The position numbers and the translations under genes were made by a program. 64,000 bases of DNA from Nevskia sp964451925 (GTDB lineage Bacteria; Pseudomonadota; Gammaproteobacteria; Nevskiales; Nevskiaceae), in contig CAYVKA010000009.1 of assembly GCA_964451925.1 (NCBI GenBank), positions 37,767 through 101,766 on the forward strand, read 5' to 3'. Below the pieces are notes generated by a model. That model ran no database searches and was not told the DNA's origin. It saw only the letters and a list, made by a program, of their open reading frames with translations. This document shows positions 51,922-61,223 of the stretch, one piece after another (position 1 is the stretch's first letter; each line of letters opens with the position of its first letter).

Positions 51922-52857
51922 ATGAGCGTCTTCACCAAAGTCAGCCACGCCGAGTTGCAGGAATTCCTCAAGCGCTTCCCACTGGGCGAGCTGATCGGCT
52001 ACCAGGGCATCGGCGAGGGGGTGGAGAACACCAACTACTTCGTCGACACCAGCGAGGGGCGCTGGGTGCTGACGCTGTTCGAGCGGCTCAACTACGACGA
52101 CCTGCCGTTCTTCCTCGGCCTGATGGAGCATCTGGCGCACCGCGGCTTTCCCAGCGCCATGCCGGTGCCGGATAACCAGGGGCGCAGCCTCGGCATGTTG
52201 CACGGCAAGCCGGCCGCGCTGGTGATGCGCCTCAGCGGCCAGAGCGTGCTGTTCCCCAACCTGGCGCAGTGCGCCGCGGTCGGCCGGGTGCTGGGCGATC
52301 TGCACGTGCTGGGGCAGAGCTACGCCGGCCGCTGCCGCAACGATCGCGGCACCGACTGGCGCCGCCGCACCGCCGAAACGCTGCTGCCCAGCGTGGACGC
52401 GCAAGCGCATGCGCTGATCGCCAGCGAGTTGCAGGCACAGGCCGCGCTGGACCTGGCCGCGCTGCCGCAGGGCGTGATCCATGCCGACCTGTTCAAGGAC
52501 AATGTGCTGTTCGTCGAGGACCGGCTCAGCGGCGTGATCGATTTCTACTACGCCTGCAACGATGCCCTGCTCTACGACCTGGCCATCACGCTCAACGACT
52601 GGTGCACCGAGCCGGACGGCCATCTCAACCAGGCCCGCGCCCATGCCCTGCTCGAAGCTTACCTGGCACGGCGCGAGCCGGACGCCGCCGAGCGCGCCGC
52701 CTGGCCGCTGGTGCTGCGCGCCGCCGCCTTCCGCTTCTACCTGTCGCGCCTGTACGACTGGACCTTCCCGCGCGAGGGCGACCTGGTGCACGTCAAGGAC
52801 CCGGCGCAGTACCGCCGCATCCTCGAACACCACCGCGAGCACGCCGCGCCGCTGTAG
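51922..52857 (+). CDS. thrB: Homoserine kinase, aminoglycoside-phosphotransferase type
   Basis: 311 residues. The catalytic loop VIHADLFKDNVLF and the metal motif GVIDFYYAC identify the ThrB type with a protein-kinase-like fold used by many proteobacteria; it phosphorylates homoserine for threonine synthesis. The sequence fits from the ATG at 51922 onward (SVFTKVSHAELQEFL). It is the first intact backbone gene to the right of the relic zone. An AT-rich leader (51866-51920) may hold its promoter, but I cannot fix boxes. Confidence 0.95.
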   Translation: MSVFTKVSHAELQEFLKRFPLGELIGYQGIGEGVENTNYFVDTSEGRWVLTLFERLNYDDLPFFLGLMEHLAHRGFPSAMPVPDNQGRSLGMLHGKPAALVMRLSGQSVLFPNLAQCAAVGRVLGDLHVLGQSYAGRCRNDRGTDWRRRTAETLLPSVDAQAHALIASELQAQAALDLAALPQGVIHADLFKDNVLFVEDRLSGVIDFYYACNDALLYDLAITLNDWCTEPDGHLNQARAHALLEAYLARREPDAAERAAWPLVLRAAAFRFYLSRLYDWTFPREGDLVHVKDPAQYRRILEHHREHAAPL

Positions 52858-52866
52858 GCGGCGGAC

Positions 52867-53106
52867 TCAACAGCAGCGGCTGCTGCCGCGCCGGTAGCGC
52901 GAGGCCAGCCGCTCGCGGAAGAACTCCTCGTAGCTCATCAGCGGCTCGCCCGGATGGTGCGCGCGCCGGTGCGCCACATAGCCCTCGTAGTCCGGCACGC
53001 CGACAGCGAGGCGCGCCGCCTGGCCCAGCTTGCGCGCAAGCAGCCGCAGGCGGCCGCCCAGCGCGCCGCGGCCGGCGCCGGAGTCAGCGGACGGTCGCGG
53101 CGACAT
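52867..53106 (-). CDS. YbdD/YjiX-family small protein (DUF466)
   Basis: 79 residues with the family core VGVPDYEGYVAHRRAHHPGE and the ending SRCC. Members are encoded directly after CstA-type pyruvate or peptide transporters and are thought to be needed for their function. Here its start overlaps the cstA stop by 23 bp. Confidence 0.9.
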   Translation of the reverse strand: MSPRPSADSGAGRGALGGRLRLLARKLGQAARLAVGVPDYEGYVAHRRAHHPGEPLMSYEEFFRERLASRYRRGSSRCC

Positions 53107-55141
53107 AGGGCGATTCCACCGCGGTGGCCTGCGGCGCGCGCCGGGCGCGCCAGGCCGCCCGCGCGCCGAGCAACAGCGTCAGCGCGACCACCACCATGAA
53201 CAGCAGCGCCAGCGCGGCATCGACCGTGTCGTTGCGCACGATACGCTGCATCTCGGCGATGGACTTGGCCGGCGCCAGCACCTGCCCCTGGCCCAGCGCG
53301 GCGCCGAACTTGCGGGCATGGGCCAGGAAGCCGACCTTGGCATCGGCCGAGAAAACCTTCTGCCAGCCGGCGCTGAGCGTGCACACCAGCAGCCACGCCA
53401 TCGGCAGCGCGGTGACCCACAGGTAACGCTCGCGCTTCATCTTCACCAGCACCACGCTGGCGAAGATCAACGCCAGGCCGGCGAGCATCTGGTTGGAGAT
53501 GCCGAACAGGGGCCACAGCGTATTGACGCCGCCCAGCGGATCGACCACTCCCTGATACAGGAAGTAACCCCAGCCGGCCACGCACAGCGCGGTGGCGGCC
53601 AGGTTGGCGCCCCAGGATTCGGTGCGGCGGAACGGCGGGTACGCCGCGCCGACGAGATCCTGGATCATGAAGCGGCCGATGCGCGTGCCGGCGTCGATGG
53701 TGGTGAGGATGAACAGCGCCTCGAACAGGATGGCGAAGTGGTACCAGAAGGCCATCATGCCCTCGCCGGGCAGCAGCTGGCGCAGGATCTGCGCCATGCC
53801 CACCGCCAGCGTCGGCGCGCCGCCGGCGCGCGACAGGATGGAGCCCTCGCCGATGTCGCGGGCGGTCTGGGTCAGCATCTCCGGCGTCACGCTGAAGCCC
53901 CAGCCGGAAATGGTCTGCGCCGCCGACTCGACGCTGCCGCCGATGGCCGCGGCCGGGCTGTTCATCGAGAAATACACCCCGGGTTCAAGCACGCCCGCCG
54001 CCACCAGCGCCATGATGGCGACGACGCTCTCCACCAGCATGCCGCCGTAACCGATGAAGCGCGCGTCGCCTTCGCCGGCCAGCATCTTCGGCGTGGTACC
54101 CGAAGACACCAGCGCGTGGAACCCGGACACCGCGCCGCAGGCGATGGTGATGAACAGGAACGGGAACAGGCTGCCGGCGAACACCGGGCCGCTGCCGTCG
54201 ACGAAGCGCGTCAGTGCCGGCAGCTTCAGTTCCGGCCGCACCAGGAGGATGGCCAGCGCCAGCAGCGCGATGGTGCCGATCTTGAGGAAGGTGGAGAGGT
54301 AATCGCGCGGCGCGAGCAGCAGCCACACCGGCAGCACCGAGGCGACGAAGCCGTAGCCGATCAGCATCCAGGCCAGCTGCACGCCGCTGAAGGTGAACCA
54401 GGCGGCCCACCGCGCATCGGCCGCCACCATGCCGCCCAGCCCGATCGACAGCAGCAGCAGCGCGAAGCCGATGGCCGACACTTCCAGCACGCGGCCGGGG
54501 CGCAGGAAGCGCACGTAGATGCCCATCAACAGCGCGATGGGCAGCGTGGCGCCCACGGTGAACGTGCCCCAGGGGCTGACCGCCAGCGCCTTGACCACGA
54601 TCAGCGCCAGCACCGCCAGCAGGATCAGCATGATGGCCAGCGTGCCGACCATCGCCACCCAGCCGGCGGCGCTGCCGATCTCGCCGCGGATCATGTCGCC
54701 GAGCGAGCGCGCGTCGCGCCGCACCGACAGGAACAGGATGACGAAATCCTGCACCGCGCCGGCGAAGATCGCCCCGGCCAGGATCCACAGCGTGCCGGGC
54801 AGGTAGCCCATCTGCGCCGCCAGCACCGGCCCCACCAGCGGCCCGGCGCCGGCGATGGCGGCGAAGTGATGGCCGAACAGGATGGTGCGGTCGGTCGGCA
54901 CATAGTCCAGACCGTCGTTGCGCCGCTGCGCCGGCGTGGCGCGCGTGGCATCCAGGCCCAGCGCATGCACCGCGATATAGCGGCTGTAGAAGCGATAGCC
55001 GACCGCGAACACGCCCAGCGCGGCCGCCACCAGCCACAGCGCATTGATGGTTTCGCCGCGGTGCAGCGCCACCACCGCCAGGCAGGCGGCGCCGCATATC
55101 GCAACCGCCGTCCAGGCCAGCTTGTCCGCCAGCGATCTCAT
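53084..55141 (-). CDS. cstA: CstA-family carbon starvation transporter
   Basis: About 685 residues with many membrane segments. Conserved parts include LGMDATRATPAQRRNDGLDYVPT-like sequence near residue 60, GHHFAAIAGAGPLVGPV and FHALVSSGTTPKML. CstA/BtsT proteins are proton-coupled pyruvate (and possibly peptide) importers induced on carbon limitation. ATG 55141 (MRSLADKLAWT) is chosen; an open extension reaches 55204. It pairs with the YbdD-type gene that overlaps its end. Confidence 0.94.
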   Translation of the reverse strand: MRSLADKLAWTAVAICGAACLAVVALHRGETINALWLVAAALGVFAVGYRFYSRYIAVHALGLDATRATPAQRRNDGLDYVPTDRTILFGHHFAAIAGAGPLVGPVLAAQMGYLPGTLWILAGAIFAGAVQDFVILFLSVRRDARSLGDMIRGEIGSAAGWVAMVGTLAIMLILLAVLALIVVKALAVSPWGTFTVGATLPIALLMGIYVRFLRPGRVLEVSAIGFALLLLSIGLGGMVAADARWAAWFTFSGVQLAWMLIGYGFVASVLPVWLLLAPRDYLSTFLKIGTIALLALAILLVRPELKLPALTRFVDGSGPVFAGSLFPFLFITIACGAVSGFHALVSSGTTPKMLAGEGDARFIGYGGMLVESVVAIMALVAAGVLEPGVYFSMNSPAAAIGGSVESAAQTISGWGFSVTPEMLTQTARDIGEGSILSRAGGAPTLAVGMAQILRQLLPGEGMMAFWYHFAILFEALFILTTIDAGTRIGRFMIQDLVGAAYPPFRRTESWGANLAATALCVAGWGYFLYQGVVDPLGGVNTLWPLFGISNQMLAGLALIFASVVLVKMKRERYLWVTALPMAWLLVCTLSAGWQKVFSADAKVGFLAHARKFGAALGQGQVLAPAKSIAEMQRIVRNDTVDAALALLFMVVVALTLLLGARAAWRARRAPQATAVESPYVAATVR

Positions 55142-55222
55142 GCGCGCCCTCCGAATCCTTTCGCTTGTGGCGCAGAGGTTCGGGCGAAAAGGCGGGCGGG
55201 TCAAGCTGGCGCGCGGAGTTCC

Positions 55223-57232
55223 TTAGAAATTGGCGGTTCCGGGCAGGGCGGTGTTGACCAGCACCGGCGGGCCGGTCACCACATTGCTCATCAGCACCGT
55301 GGCCGATCCCACCTGCAGGCCGAGCAGCTGCAGCAGCGGATTGAGCAGCAGGTCGAGCAGGTTGGTAAGCGGAGCGAGCAGCAGGGAGTTGATTGCGCTC
55401 AGCAGGGGATCAAGCAGCGCCCCCACCGGGATACTCACGCCCAACACAGTGGGCGTGATGGTCAGTTCGTTCTGATTCACCAGCTGGCCGATATAGGTGC
55501 TGATGCCTGCGAGCAGGTTGGTGGAGGGAATCGGCGCGTAGGGATTGTTCGGATCACTGCTGGAAGTGCAGGGATTGAGCGCTACAAGATTATTGCAGGC
55601 CAGATAGTTATAACTGTGTGGTGCCGTGGTCGATATCGGGCCCGAGGGAATCTGGTAGATAGTGAAAGGCCCCGCCTGGGCACCGTTGGTGTTGCCGACC
55701 AGCAAAGGCTGCGGCAGCGGATTGTTGATGGCGACGGTCAAACCCACCGTCGGGATACCCAGCAGGGTGCCGTTGATCGACAGCAGGTTTCCGAAAGTGA
55801 TGCCTGGATTCGACTGCGCGCTGCCACTGAAAGTACCCACCTTGACCGTGGCCACGTTGGCGTTCACACCGACTTGCGCGCTCGGCATGCCGCTGCCTGC
55901 GGTCGAGTTGGAGGCTTCGGCCGGGCAGTAGAGGGAATCGAGCGTGCCCACGGCTTTGGCGACGTAGACATCCACTCCGAGATTGATCGGCTGCACCGTG
56001 AAGCTGAGGAGGCCTACGCTCAGCGTCTGCAGCAGGCTGAAGATGCCGTTCACCAGGCTGGTATCGACATTGAGCCGGAGCTGCAGCCTGATCTGCGCCG
56101 TCTGGGCGGTGGTGCCGACCGGGCCGAAGCCCTGCTGCATCGGCTCCTCCACCGACAGGAAGATGAAGGTATTGAGCAGCCCGGGAATGCTGGGCGTGAT
56201 CTGCAGCTGCAGGAAATGGTTCGAACTCTGCCCCGCGGCGGCCTGGCCGATCTGGGTCAGCAGGTCCAACAGGTCGAGTGACGGCACCAGCGAAGCGGCG
56301 TCGGTGACCGTGGGGTTGAGGCCGTTGCCGACGCCGCCGAGCAGCGAGGCCAAGGGCACGTTCTGGTTGGCCACGGCGTTGCCCAGCGTCAGGCCCTGGA
56401 GCAGGTTGGCCACCGAGGGATTGACGGTGTTGGTCGCCGTCACCAGGATCTGCTGCAGGCCGGCGACATTGGTGGTCAGCGACAGCAGGCTGCTGAGGTC
56501 GTTGACTCCCGCCGCGAGTTCCAGCCCGGCCAGGGAAATCTGGGTACTGGCCAGGTTGTTGTAGTCGACGGCGCTGAGGCTGATCGAGCTGCCGAGCAGG
56601 GCACTCAGCAAGGCGTTGAGCAGCCCGCCGTTGAGGCTGACCAGCGTCGAGCCGATCTTGAAGCCCGCCAGCGGCTGCTGCATCGCGGTGGCGGATGCGT
56701 ACAGCGTTCCCGGCGTGGCGTTGAACAGGGAAGCGCCGAGGATTGCCGGCTGCGGCTCGGTCAGGTTCACCACCACGGCGTTGATCCTGACGTCATGGTC
56801 GCTGAGCGAGCTGAAGTGGCGCAGGCCGTCGTTGGTGGTGGCGCCCGGCTTGCCGGTGGTGACCATGCCCAGCTGCACCGCCGGCACGCCGCCGATGGCG
56901 TTGAGCAGCTTGGCCGGGTCGCTGCCGGTCGGCAGGTTGCTGGACAGGGCGGTCTTGACCCGGGTGGTGACCGAGGTGGTATCGGAGGCGCCGCCGCCGT
57001 TGAGGCAGCCGCTGGCGGTTTGAACCCCGGCCATGGCGCCCAGCACCGCCAGGCGCTGCAGATCGCGCTGGGCGAAATAGAGGATGCCGATGTTGATCGA
57101 CAGCAGCATCGCGATGACGCCGGCGAGCAGGGCCACCGCGCCGAACACCGCGGCGGCGCCGCGCTGGCGCCCCGGTGCCGGCTGGCGCGGCGCACGCGCC
57201 GCCATTTTTTGATTCGATCGCTTGTTCTGCAT
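55223..57232 (-). CDS. TadG-like secreted/pilus-associated protein
   Basis: About 669 residues. The N-terminus (RQRGAAAVFGAVALLAGVIA, then INIGILYFAQRDLQRLA) is the TadE/TadG-type membrane anchor with a Flp-pilus-like processing region. The long remainder is rich in Leu, Asn, Ser and Gly with repeated LL-x-LL blocks, probably surface-exposed. GGGAG precedes ATG 57232. There are no other tad genes nearby, so it stands alone between cstA and a GST gene. Confidence 0.75.
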   Translation of the reverse strand: MQNKRSNQKMAARAPRQPAPGRQRGAAAVFGAVALLAGVIAMLLSINIGILYFAQRDLQRLAVLGAMAGVQTASGCLNGGGASDTTSVTTRVKTALSSNLPTGSDPAKLLNAIGGVPAVQLGMVTTGKPGATTNDGLRHFSSLSDHDVRINAVVVNLTEPQPAILGASLFNATPGTLYASATAMQQPLAGFKIGSTLVSLNGGLLNALLSALLGSSISLSAVDYNNLASTQISLAGLELAAGVNDLSSLLSLTTNVAGLQQILVTATNTVNPSVANLLQGLTLGNAVANQNVPLASLLGGVGNGLNPTVTDAASLVPSLDLLDLLTQIGQAAAGQSSNHFLQLQITPSIPGLLNTFIFLSVEEPMQQGFGPVGTTAQTAQIRLQLRLNVDTSLVNGIFSLLQTLSVGLLSFTVQPINLGVDVYVAKAVGTLDSLYCPAEASNSTAGSGMPSAQVGVNANVATVKVGTFSGSAQSNPGITFGNLLSINGTLLGIPTVGLTVAINNPLPQPLLVGNTNGAQAGPFTIYQIPSGPISTTAPHSYNYLACNNLVALNPCTSSSDPNNPYAPIPSTNLLAGISTYIGQLVNQNELTITPTVLGVSIPVGALLDPLLSAINSLLLAPLTNLLDLLLNPLLQLLGLQVGSATVLMSNVVTGPPVLVNTALPGTANF

Positions 57233-57537
57233 TTGCCCGAGCTCCCTTCCGATTCCGCAACCGCGATCCGGCCGCCCCCGATGGGGCGCCTTGGACATTC
57301 ACACCAGGCTGCGCCGCACGCCGCCCCCTGAACCCCAGACCAGTCCGGCCGGGTGTTCAGGTTAAGGCTTATCCCACAGCAGGGAAAGCGCAAGTTGACG
57401 ACGCTTCAGATGAACGGCTTGTCAGATGCGCCAAGCGGCGCGGCGGCCGGGATTCCGGCATGAAGCGAGCGTCAGGTCGGTATTTTTGGACGCCGCGCTG
57501 CGTCATACTGCCGGCCATGGACCTGCGGGAACAGCCC

Positions 57538-58158
57538 ATGCACATCCTTTACGGCAACGCCATTTCCGGCAACTGCTGGAAGCCGGCCTTCATGCTGCGC
57601 CAGCGCGGCCTGCCGTTCCGCTGGGTCGAAATCGACATCCTGCGGGGCGCCAGCCGCAGCGCGGAATTCCTGGCCATGAACCCCAACGGACGGGTGCCGC
57701 TGCTGCAGCTGCCGGACGGCCGCCTGCTGGCCGAGTCCAACGCCATGCTGCTGCACCTGGGTGAAGGCAGCCCGTGGCTGCCGCAGGACGCGTATGACCG
57801 CGCCAAGGTCTACGAATGGCTGTTCTTCGAGCAGTACAGCCACGAACCGGCGGTGGCCACGGTGCGCTTCTGGGTGGCCTATCTGGACAAGGCGGTGGAA
57901 TGGGGTGAAAAGATCGCTTCCACCATGGTGCGGGGCTACGCCGCGCTGGGCGTGATGGAACAGCAGCTGGCGCAGACCCCGTTCCTGGTGGGCGCGGCGC
58001 CGACGCTGGCCGATGTCGCGCTGTACGCCTATACCCATGTCGCCCATGAAGGCGGTTACCATCTGGATGCCTATCCGGCGCTGCGCGCCTGGCTCGACCG
58101 CTTCGCCGCCCTGCCGGGCTTTGTCGGCATGCCCTGCACCGCGCCCGCCGCATCCTGA
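57538..58158 (+). CDS. Glutathione S-transferase family protein
   Basis: 206 residues with the thioredoxin-like N-domain (ISGNCWKPAFMLRQRGLPFR, NPNGRVPLLQLPDG, ESNAMLLHL) and the C-domain (VGAAPTLADVALYAYTHVAH). The usual active-site Ser is in SGN. ATG 57538 has CGGGA upstream; an in-frame ATG at 57517 would add seven residues. Its substrate is unknown. Confidence 0.92.
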   Translation: MHILYGNAISGNCWKPAFMLRQRGLPFRWVEIDILRGASRSAEFLAMNPNGRVPLLQLPDGRLLAESNAMLLHLGEGSPWLPQDAYDRAKVYEWLFFEQYSHEPAVATVRFWVAYLDKAVEWGEKIASTMVRGYAALGVMEQQLAQTPFLVGAAPTLADVALYAYTHVAHEGGYHLDAYPALRAWLDRFAALPGFVGMPCTAPAAS

Positions 58159-58214
58159 GCGTCACAGCGTCCACAGAACTAGCGTCCATAGAACTAAAGC
58201 TGGAGGGAGAGACG

Positions 58215-58724
58215 ATGAAAGCAGCCACCCGCAGCCACACGTTCACCTGGCAGGACCCCTTCACCGCGGCCGCCGCCGGCCTGGGCCTGAGCGGGCTGGA
58301 GTATCTGCGCAAGATGGCCAAGGGCGACTTGCCGATGCCGCCGATCTTGATGCTGATGAACGTGGTCGGCGCCGAGGTGGAGGAGGGCCGCATGGTGTTC
58401 ATCGCCCAGCCGCTGGAGTGCCACTACAATCCCATCGGCCTGGTCCACGGCGGCTTCGCCGCCACGCTGCTCGATTCGGCCATGGCCTGCGCCATCCACA
58501 GCCGCCTGCCGCAAGGGCAGGCCTATACCACGCTGGACCTGCACACCCACTACGTGCGCGCCATCACGCTGGAGACCGGACAGGTGCGGGCCGAGGGCAC
58601 GGTGCTGCACCTGGGGGCGCGCATGGCCACGGCGGAAGGGCGGGTGCTCGACGGGCAGGGGCGCCTGTATGCGCACGCCACCACCACCTGCATGGTGTTC
58701 CCCGGCGGGCAGAGTCACGGCTGA
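58215..58724 (+). CDS. PaaI-family hotdog thioesterase
   Basis: 169 residues of the hotdog fold. Conserved PaaI features are NPIGLVHGGFAATLLDSAM with the catalytic Asp and YTTLDLHTHYVR. A strong ribosome site (GGAGGGAGAG) precedes the ATG. It probably hydrolyses an acyl- or aryl-CoA; the exact substrate cannot be inferred from the neighbours. Confidence 0.92.
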   Translation: MKAATRSHTFTWQDPFTAAAAGLGLSGLEYLRKMAKGDLPMPPILMLMNVVGAEVEEGRMVFIAQPLECHYNPIGLVHGGFAATLLDSAMACAIHSRLPQGQAYTTLDLHTHYVRAITLETGQVRAEGTVLHLGARMATAEGRVLDGQGRLYAHATTTCMVFPGGQSHG

Positions 58725-58813
58725 GGGGTCACCCGCGGACGGTGGCGCTACGCCCTCAGCGCCGATCCGGCAATGCTGCCGGCAACGTCAGCAAACCCGC
58801 CGGGCCGGCGCCT

Positions 58814-59098
58814 TCAGCGCACCACGCTGGCGCCCAGCAGCAGCCGCGCCAGGTATTGCCAGATTTCCGGGCCGGAGTGCGACGCCGGGCTGGCGCCCGC
58901 AGCCTCGCCGGAGCGCCGCGAGCAATCCGCCAGCGCGGTCAGGAAGTCGGGTACCGAGCGGTTTTCCCAGACTTCACGGTTGATCTCATAATCTTCGGCG
59001 AGCTGCTCGAGAAAGCGCTCAAGATCGCGCTTGGAACTGACCTTCAGCGCCAGGCGGTACATCGTGTCGCTGCTTTCGACTGCGGTGAGAGTCATCAT
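58814..59098 (-). CDS. Small conserved protein, DUF7660-like
   Basis: About 94 residues. The pattern SSKRDLERFLEQLAEDYE, a Trp-Glu-Asn motif (REVWENRSVPDFLTAL) and a closing IWQYLARLLLGA resembles the small DUF7660-type family of unknown role. ATG 59098 is chosen; the frame extends to 59161. No ribosome site is clear. Confidence 0.6.
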   Translation of the reverse strand: MMTLTAVESSDTMYRLALKVSSKRDLERFLEQLAEDYEINREVWENRSVPDFLTALADCSRRSGEAAGASPASHSGPEIWQYLARLLLGASVVR

Positions 59099-59247
59099 GG
59101 TCACGCCCGGAACGGGTGGCGGCGACCGTTTTTCCGGCCGCTCCTGCCACAGGTTCGGCATACGGTAGTGGCCAAATCCGCGCGCCGGCAGTGGGTAAAA
59201 CTTCCCTAGCTTTGGCGGCGGTCAAAATCCCTTCCGTCACAAGGGTT

Positions 59248-59730
59248 TCAGGATGCCGGCGGGCCCGGCGCGGGGGTCTCGTCGGCCTGGTTGCCGATGT
59301 CCACCGCCAGTTTCCACGCGCCGTCCGCGCCGCGCTTCCAGATATTCAGGTACTTGCCGTGGGCGATGATGCTTTTCGACGCCGCGGAGCGGTACAGGCG
59401 CCATTCGCCCCAGGTCCAGCCCAGGTCCAGCCCGCGCGACACCTCGGCGCGCTGCGGCGTCCAGTCCAGCGCCTGCGCGCCGAGTTCGCCGAGCCGGTCG
59501 CGCACCTGCCGGCGCCCGATCACCGGCGCGGCGTTGGCCGGCAGTTCCATGGCGTCCTCGCTCATGTTGGCGAAGAACGCCGCCGCCGTGCCCTGCTCCA
59601 TCGAGGCGGCGGCAAAGGCGCGGTCAGTCTGCAGCAGCCGTTGCGCTTCCGCCGACTGCTGCGCGGCGGGGTCGGAGCAGGCGCCAAGCAGCACGCAGGC
59701 GACGAGGGCGAACTTGGTCAGCGGGCGCAT
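59248..59730 (-). CDS. SnoaL/DUF4440-like lipoprotein
   Basis: 160 residues with a lipobox (VACVLLGACSD) indicating a lipidated signal peptide. The mature part is a SnoaL/NTF2-like (DUF4440) fold: AFFANMSEDAMELPANAAPV, then IGRRQVRDRL and YLNIWKRGADGAWKLAVDIG. Function unknown. Confidence 0.85.
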   Translation of the reverse strand: MRPLTKFALVACVLLGACSDPAAQQSAEAQRLLQTDRAFAAASMEQGTAAAFFANMSEDAMELPANAAPVIGRRQVRDRLGELGAQALDWTPQRAEVSRGLDLGWTWGEWRLYRSAASKSIIAHGKYLNIWKRGADGAWKLAVDIGNQADETPAPGPPAS

Positions 59731-59758
59731 CGGCGGTCCTCCGGGCGGTGAATCGGTT

Positions 59759-60637
59759 TCAGGCCAGCGCGCGCCCCGTCAGCTTCTCCAGCACCCGCAG
59801 CGGCGCGCTCTGCGGGTCGTAGAGCCCCGCCACCGGCAGGTGCAGGGTCTGCTCGAACAGGTACTGCCCGCCCATCGCGGCGTGCGAGGTCTGGTCGGAG
59901 AAGCAGACCCACACGCTGTCCGGCGGAAACGGCACGGTTTGTTGCGGCGCATTTCGCTGGTACTGCGGATCGGCCTTCATGCGGTCGTGCAGCTGCAGCA
60001 TGATGTGATCGTATTCGCTGCGCGGCGACTTGGTGATGCGCAGCGCGCTGAGCAGCGCGGCCGAGCCCGGCGGCTGCGGCCGGATTTTCGGCAGGAAGCG
60101 GCGCGCCATGTCGGCAAACGGCTCGCCCACGCGCCACAAGCGCGGCTCGCCGCGAGGATTGACGTTGGCGAACACGCGCAGGATGCGCTCGCCGCGGTTG
60201 GGGCGCGAGGGAAAGGCGTCGACGTGCAGGCGGCTGTCGTCCTTGCGCCAGGAGCTGGCGCGGCCGGCCACCGGCATCGGCCGGAAGCTGGCGCGGGCCA
60301 AGCGCAGCTGCGCGGTGTAGTGCGGCAGCAGGTGCTGGATCAGCCCCACCGCGCGATGGTGGAAGCGCTCGATCAGCAGGCGCAGGTCCTCCAGGTCGGA
60401 GGCATTGCCGTGCGCCCCCTTGATCGCGGTGCTGGCCGGGTCGTAGCTGATGTTCTTGGCCTTGCGGTCGGACCAGCGCGGATCGAGAAAGCGCTTTTCC
60501 TGCGGCTGCAGCTCGAAACGCAGCCGCGGCAGGAACAGCACCTTGCCCGCTTCCAGCGCCGCCGCCAGGCGGCGCGACCCGGCCTCATCCGGCTGCGGCG
60601 CCCAGTCGGCGACGTCGAGGGTTTCGATCTGGCTCAT
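59759..60637 (-). CDS. kdoO: Kdo hydroxylase (3-deoxy-D-manno-oct-2-ulosonic acid 3-hydroxylase)
   Basis: 292 residues. The sequence has the family features KNISYDPASTAIKG, a His-x-Asp iron motif in RLHVDAFPSRPNRGERILRV and the late SDQTSHAAMGGQYLFEQT. KdoO converts Kdo of lipopolysaccharide to the 3-hydroxylated sugar Ko, using iron and 2-oxoglutarate. It lies between the lipoprotein gene and mscL. Confidence 0.9.
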   Translation of the reverse strand: MSQIETLDVADWAPQPDEAGSRRLAAALEAGKVLFLPRLRFELQPQEKRFLDPRWSDRKAKNISYDPASTAIKGAHGNASDLEDLRLLIERFHHRAVGLIQHLLPHYTAQLRLARASFRPMPVAGRASSWRKDDSRLHVDAFPSRPNRGERILRVFANVNPRGEPRLWRVGEPFADMARRFLPKIRPQPPGSAALLSALRITKSPRSEYDHIMLQLHDRMKADPQYQRNAPQQTVPFPPDSVWVCFSDQTSHAAMGGQYLFEQTLHLPVAGLYDPQSAPLRVLEKLTGRALA

Positions 60638-60649
60638 TTACGTGACGCC

Positions 60650-60735
60650 GGGAATCGGGATAGGGGAATCGGGAATTGTAGAAGCTCAACGGCGACGAGT
60701 GTCGCCGATTCCCGATGCTCTGTTGCCGATTCCCG
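60650..60735. repeat. GGGAATCGGGA intergenic repeat cluster
   Basis: Two direct copies of GGGAATCGGGA (60650-60660, 60664-60674) are followed by inverted copies of its core (CCGATTCCCG around 60705-60714 and 60725-60735) and a GGCGAC-GAGT-GTCGCC hairpin (60691-60706). This family of short palindromic intergenic repeats is common between genes of Xanthomonadales-like genomes. It sits between kdoO and mscL. Confidence 0.6.
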
Positions 60736-60738
60736 GAT

Positions 60739-61140
60739 TTACGGCTTCTGCTTGAGCAGGTCGCGGATCTCGCGCAGCAGCACTTCCTGCGCCGGCGGGC
60801 CGGCCGGCGCGGCGTCGAGCTTGGACTTGAAGCGGTTGATGGCCTTGATGAACAGGAAGATGACGAAGGCCAGGATGATGAAGTCGAAGGTGTTCTGGAT
60901 GAACTTGCCGTAAGCCAGCAGCACCGCCGGCGTCTTGCCGTCCGCCGAGGCGGCGCGCAGGGTGATGGCCATGTCGGAGAAATTGATGCCGCCGGTGATC
61001 AGCCCCAGCAGCGGCATGAAGATGTCGCCGACCAGCGAAGACACGATCTTGCCGAAGGCGCCGCCGATGATCACGCCCACGGCGAGATCGACGACGTTGC
61101 CCTTCATGGCGAATTCCCTGAACTCCTTCAGCATGCTCAT
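60739..61140 (-). CDS. mscL: Large-conductance mechanosensitive channel
   Basis: 133 residues. It begins MSMLKEFREFAMKGNVVDLA and has two membrane helices (GVIIGGAFGKIVSSLVGDIF and FIILAFVIFLFIKAI), the full MscL layout. It opens under hypo-osmotic membrane tension. Confidence 0.97.
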   Translation of the reverse strand: MSMLKEFREFAMKGNVVDLAVGVIIGGAFGKIVSSLVGDIFMPLLGLITGGINFSDMAITLRAASADGKTPAVLLAYGKFIQNTFDFIILAFVIFLFIKAINRFKSKLDAAPAGPPAQEVLLREIRDLLKQKP

Positions 61141-61223
61141 GCTTGCTACTCCCTGTTGGTGCCACGAATCTGTTGGTGGAACAAAGCGTTCCCGGGCAAA
61201 ATTGACCTAGCCAGCGGCCGCTG

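Noticed and set aside
53030..56281. Plus-strand open frame of more than 1000 codons across cstA and the TadG-like gene
   Set aside because: It spans two genes and their gap on the other strand and is dominated by Gln, His, Arg and Asp; no domain is visible.
60650..60735. Possible CRISPR-like direct repeats
   Set aside because: Only two short direct copies plus inverted copies occur, with no regular spacers and no cas genes; it fits an intergenic palindromic repeat.
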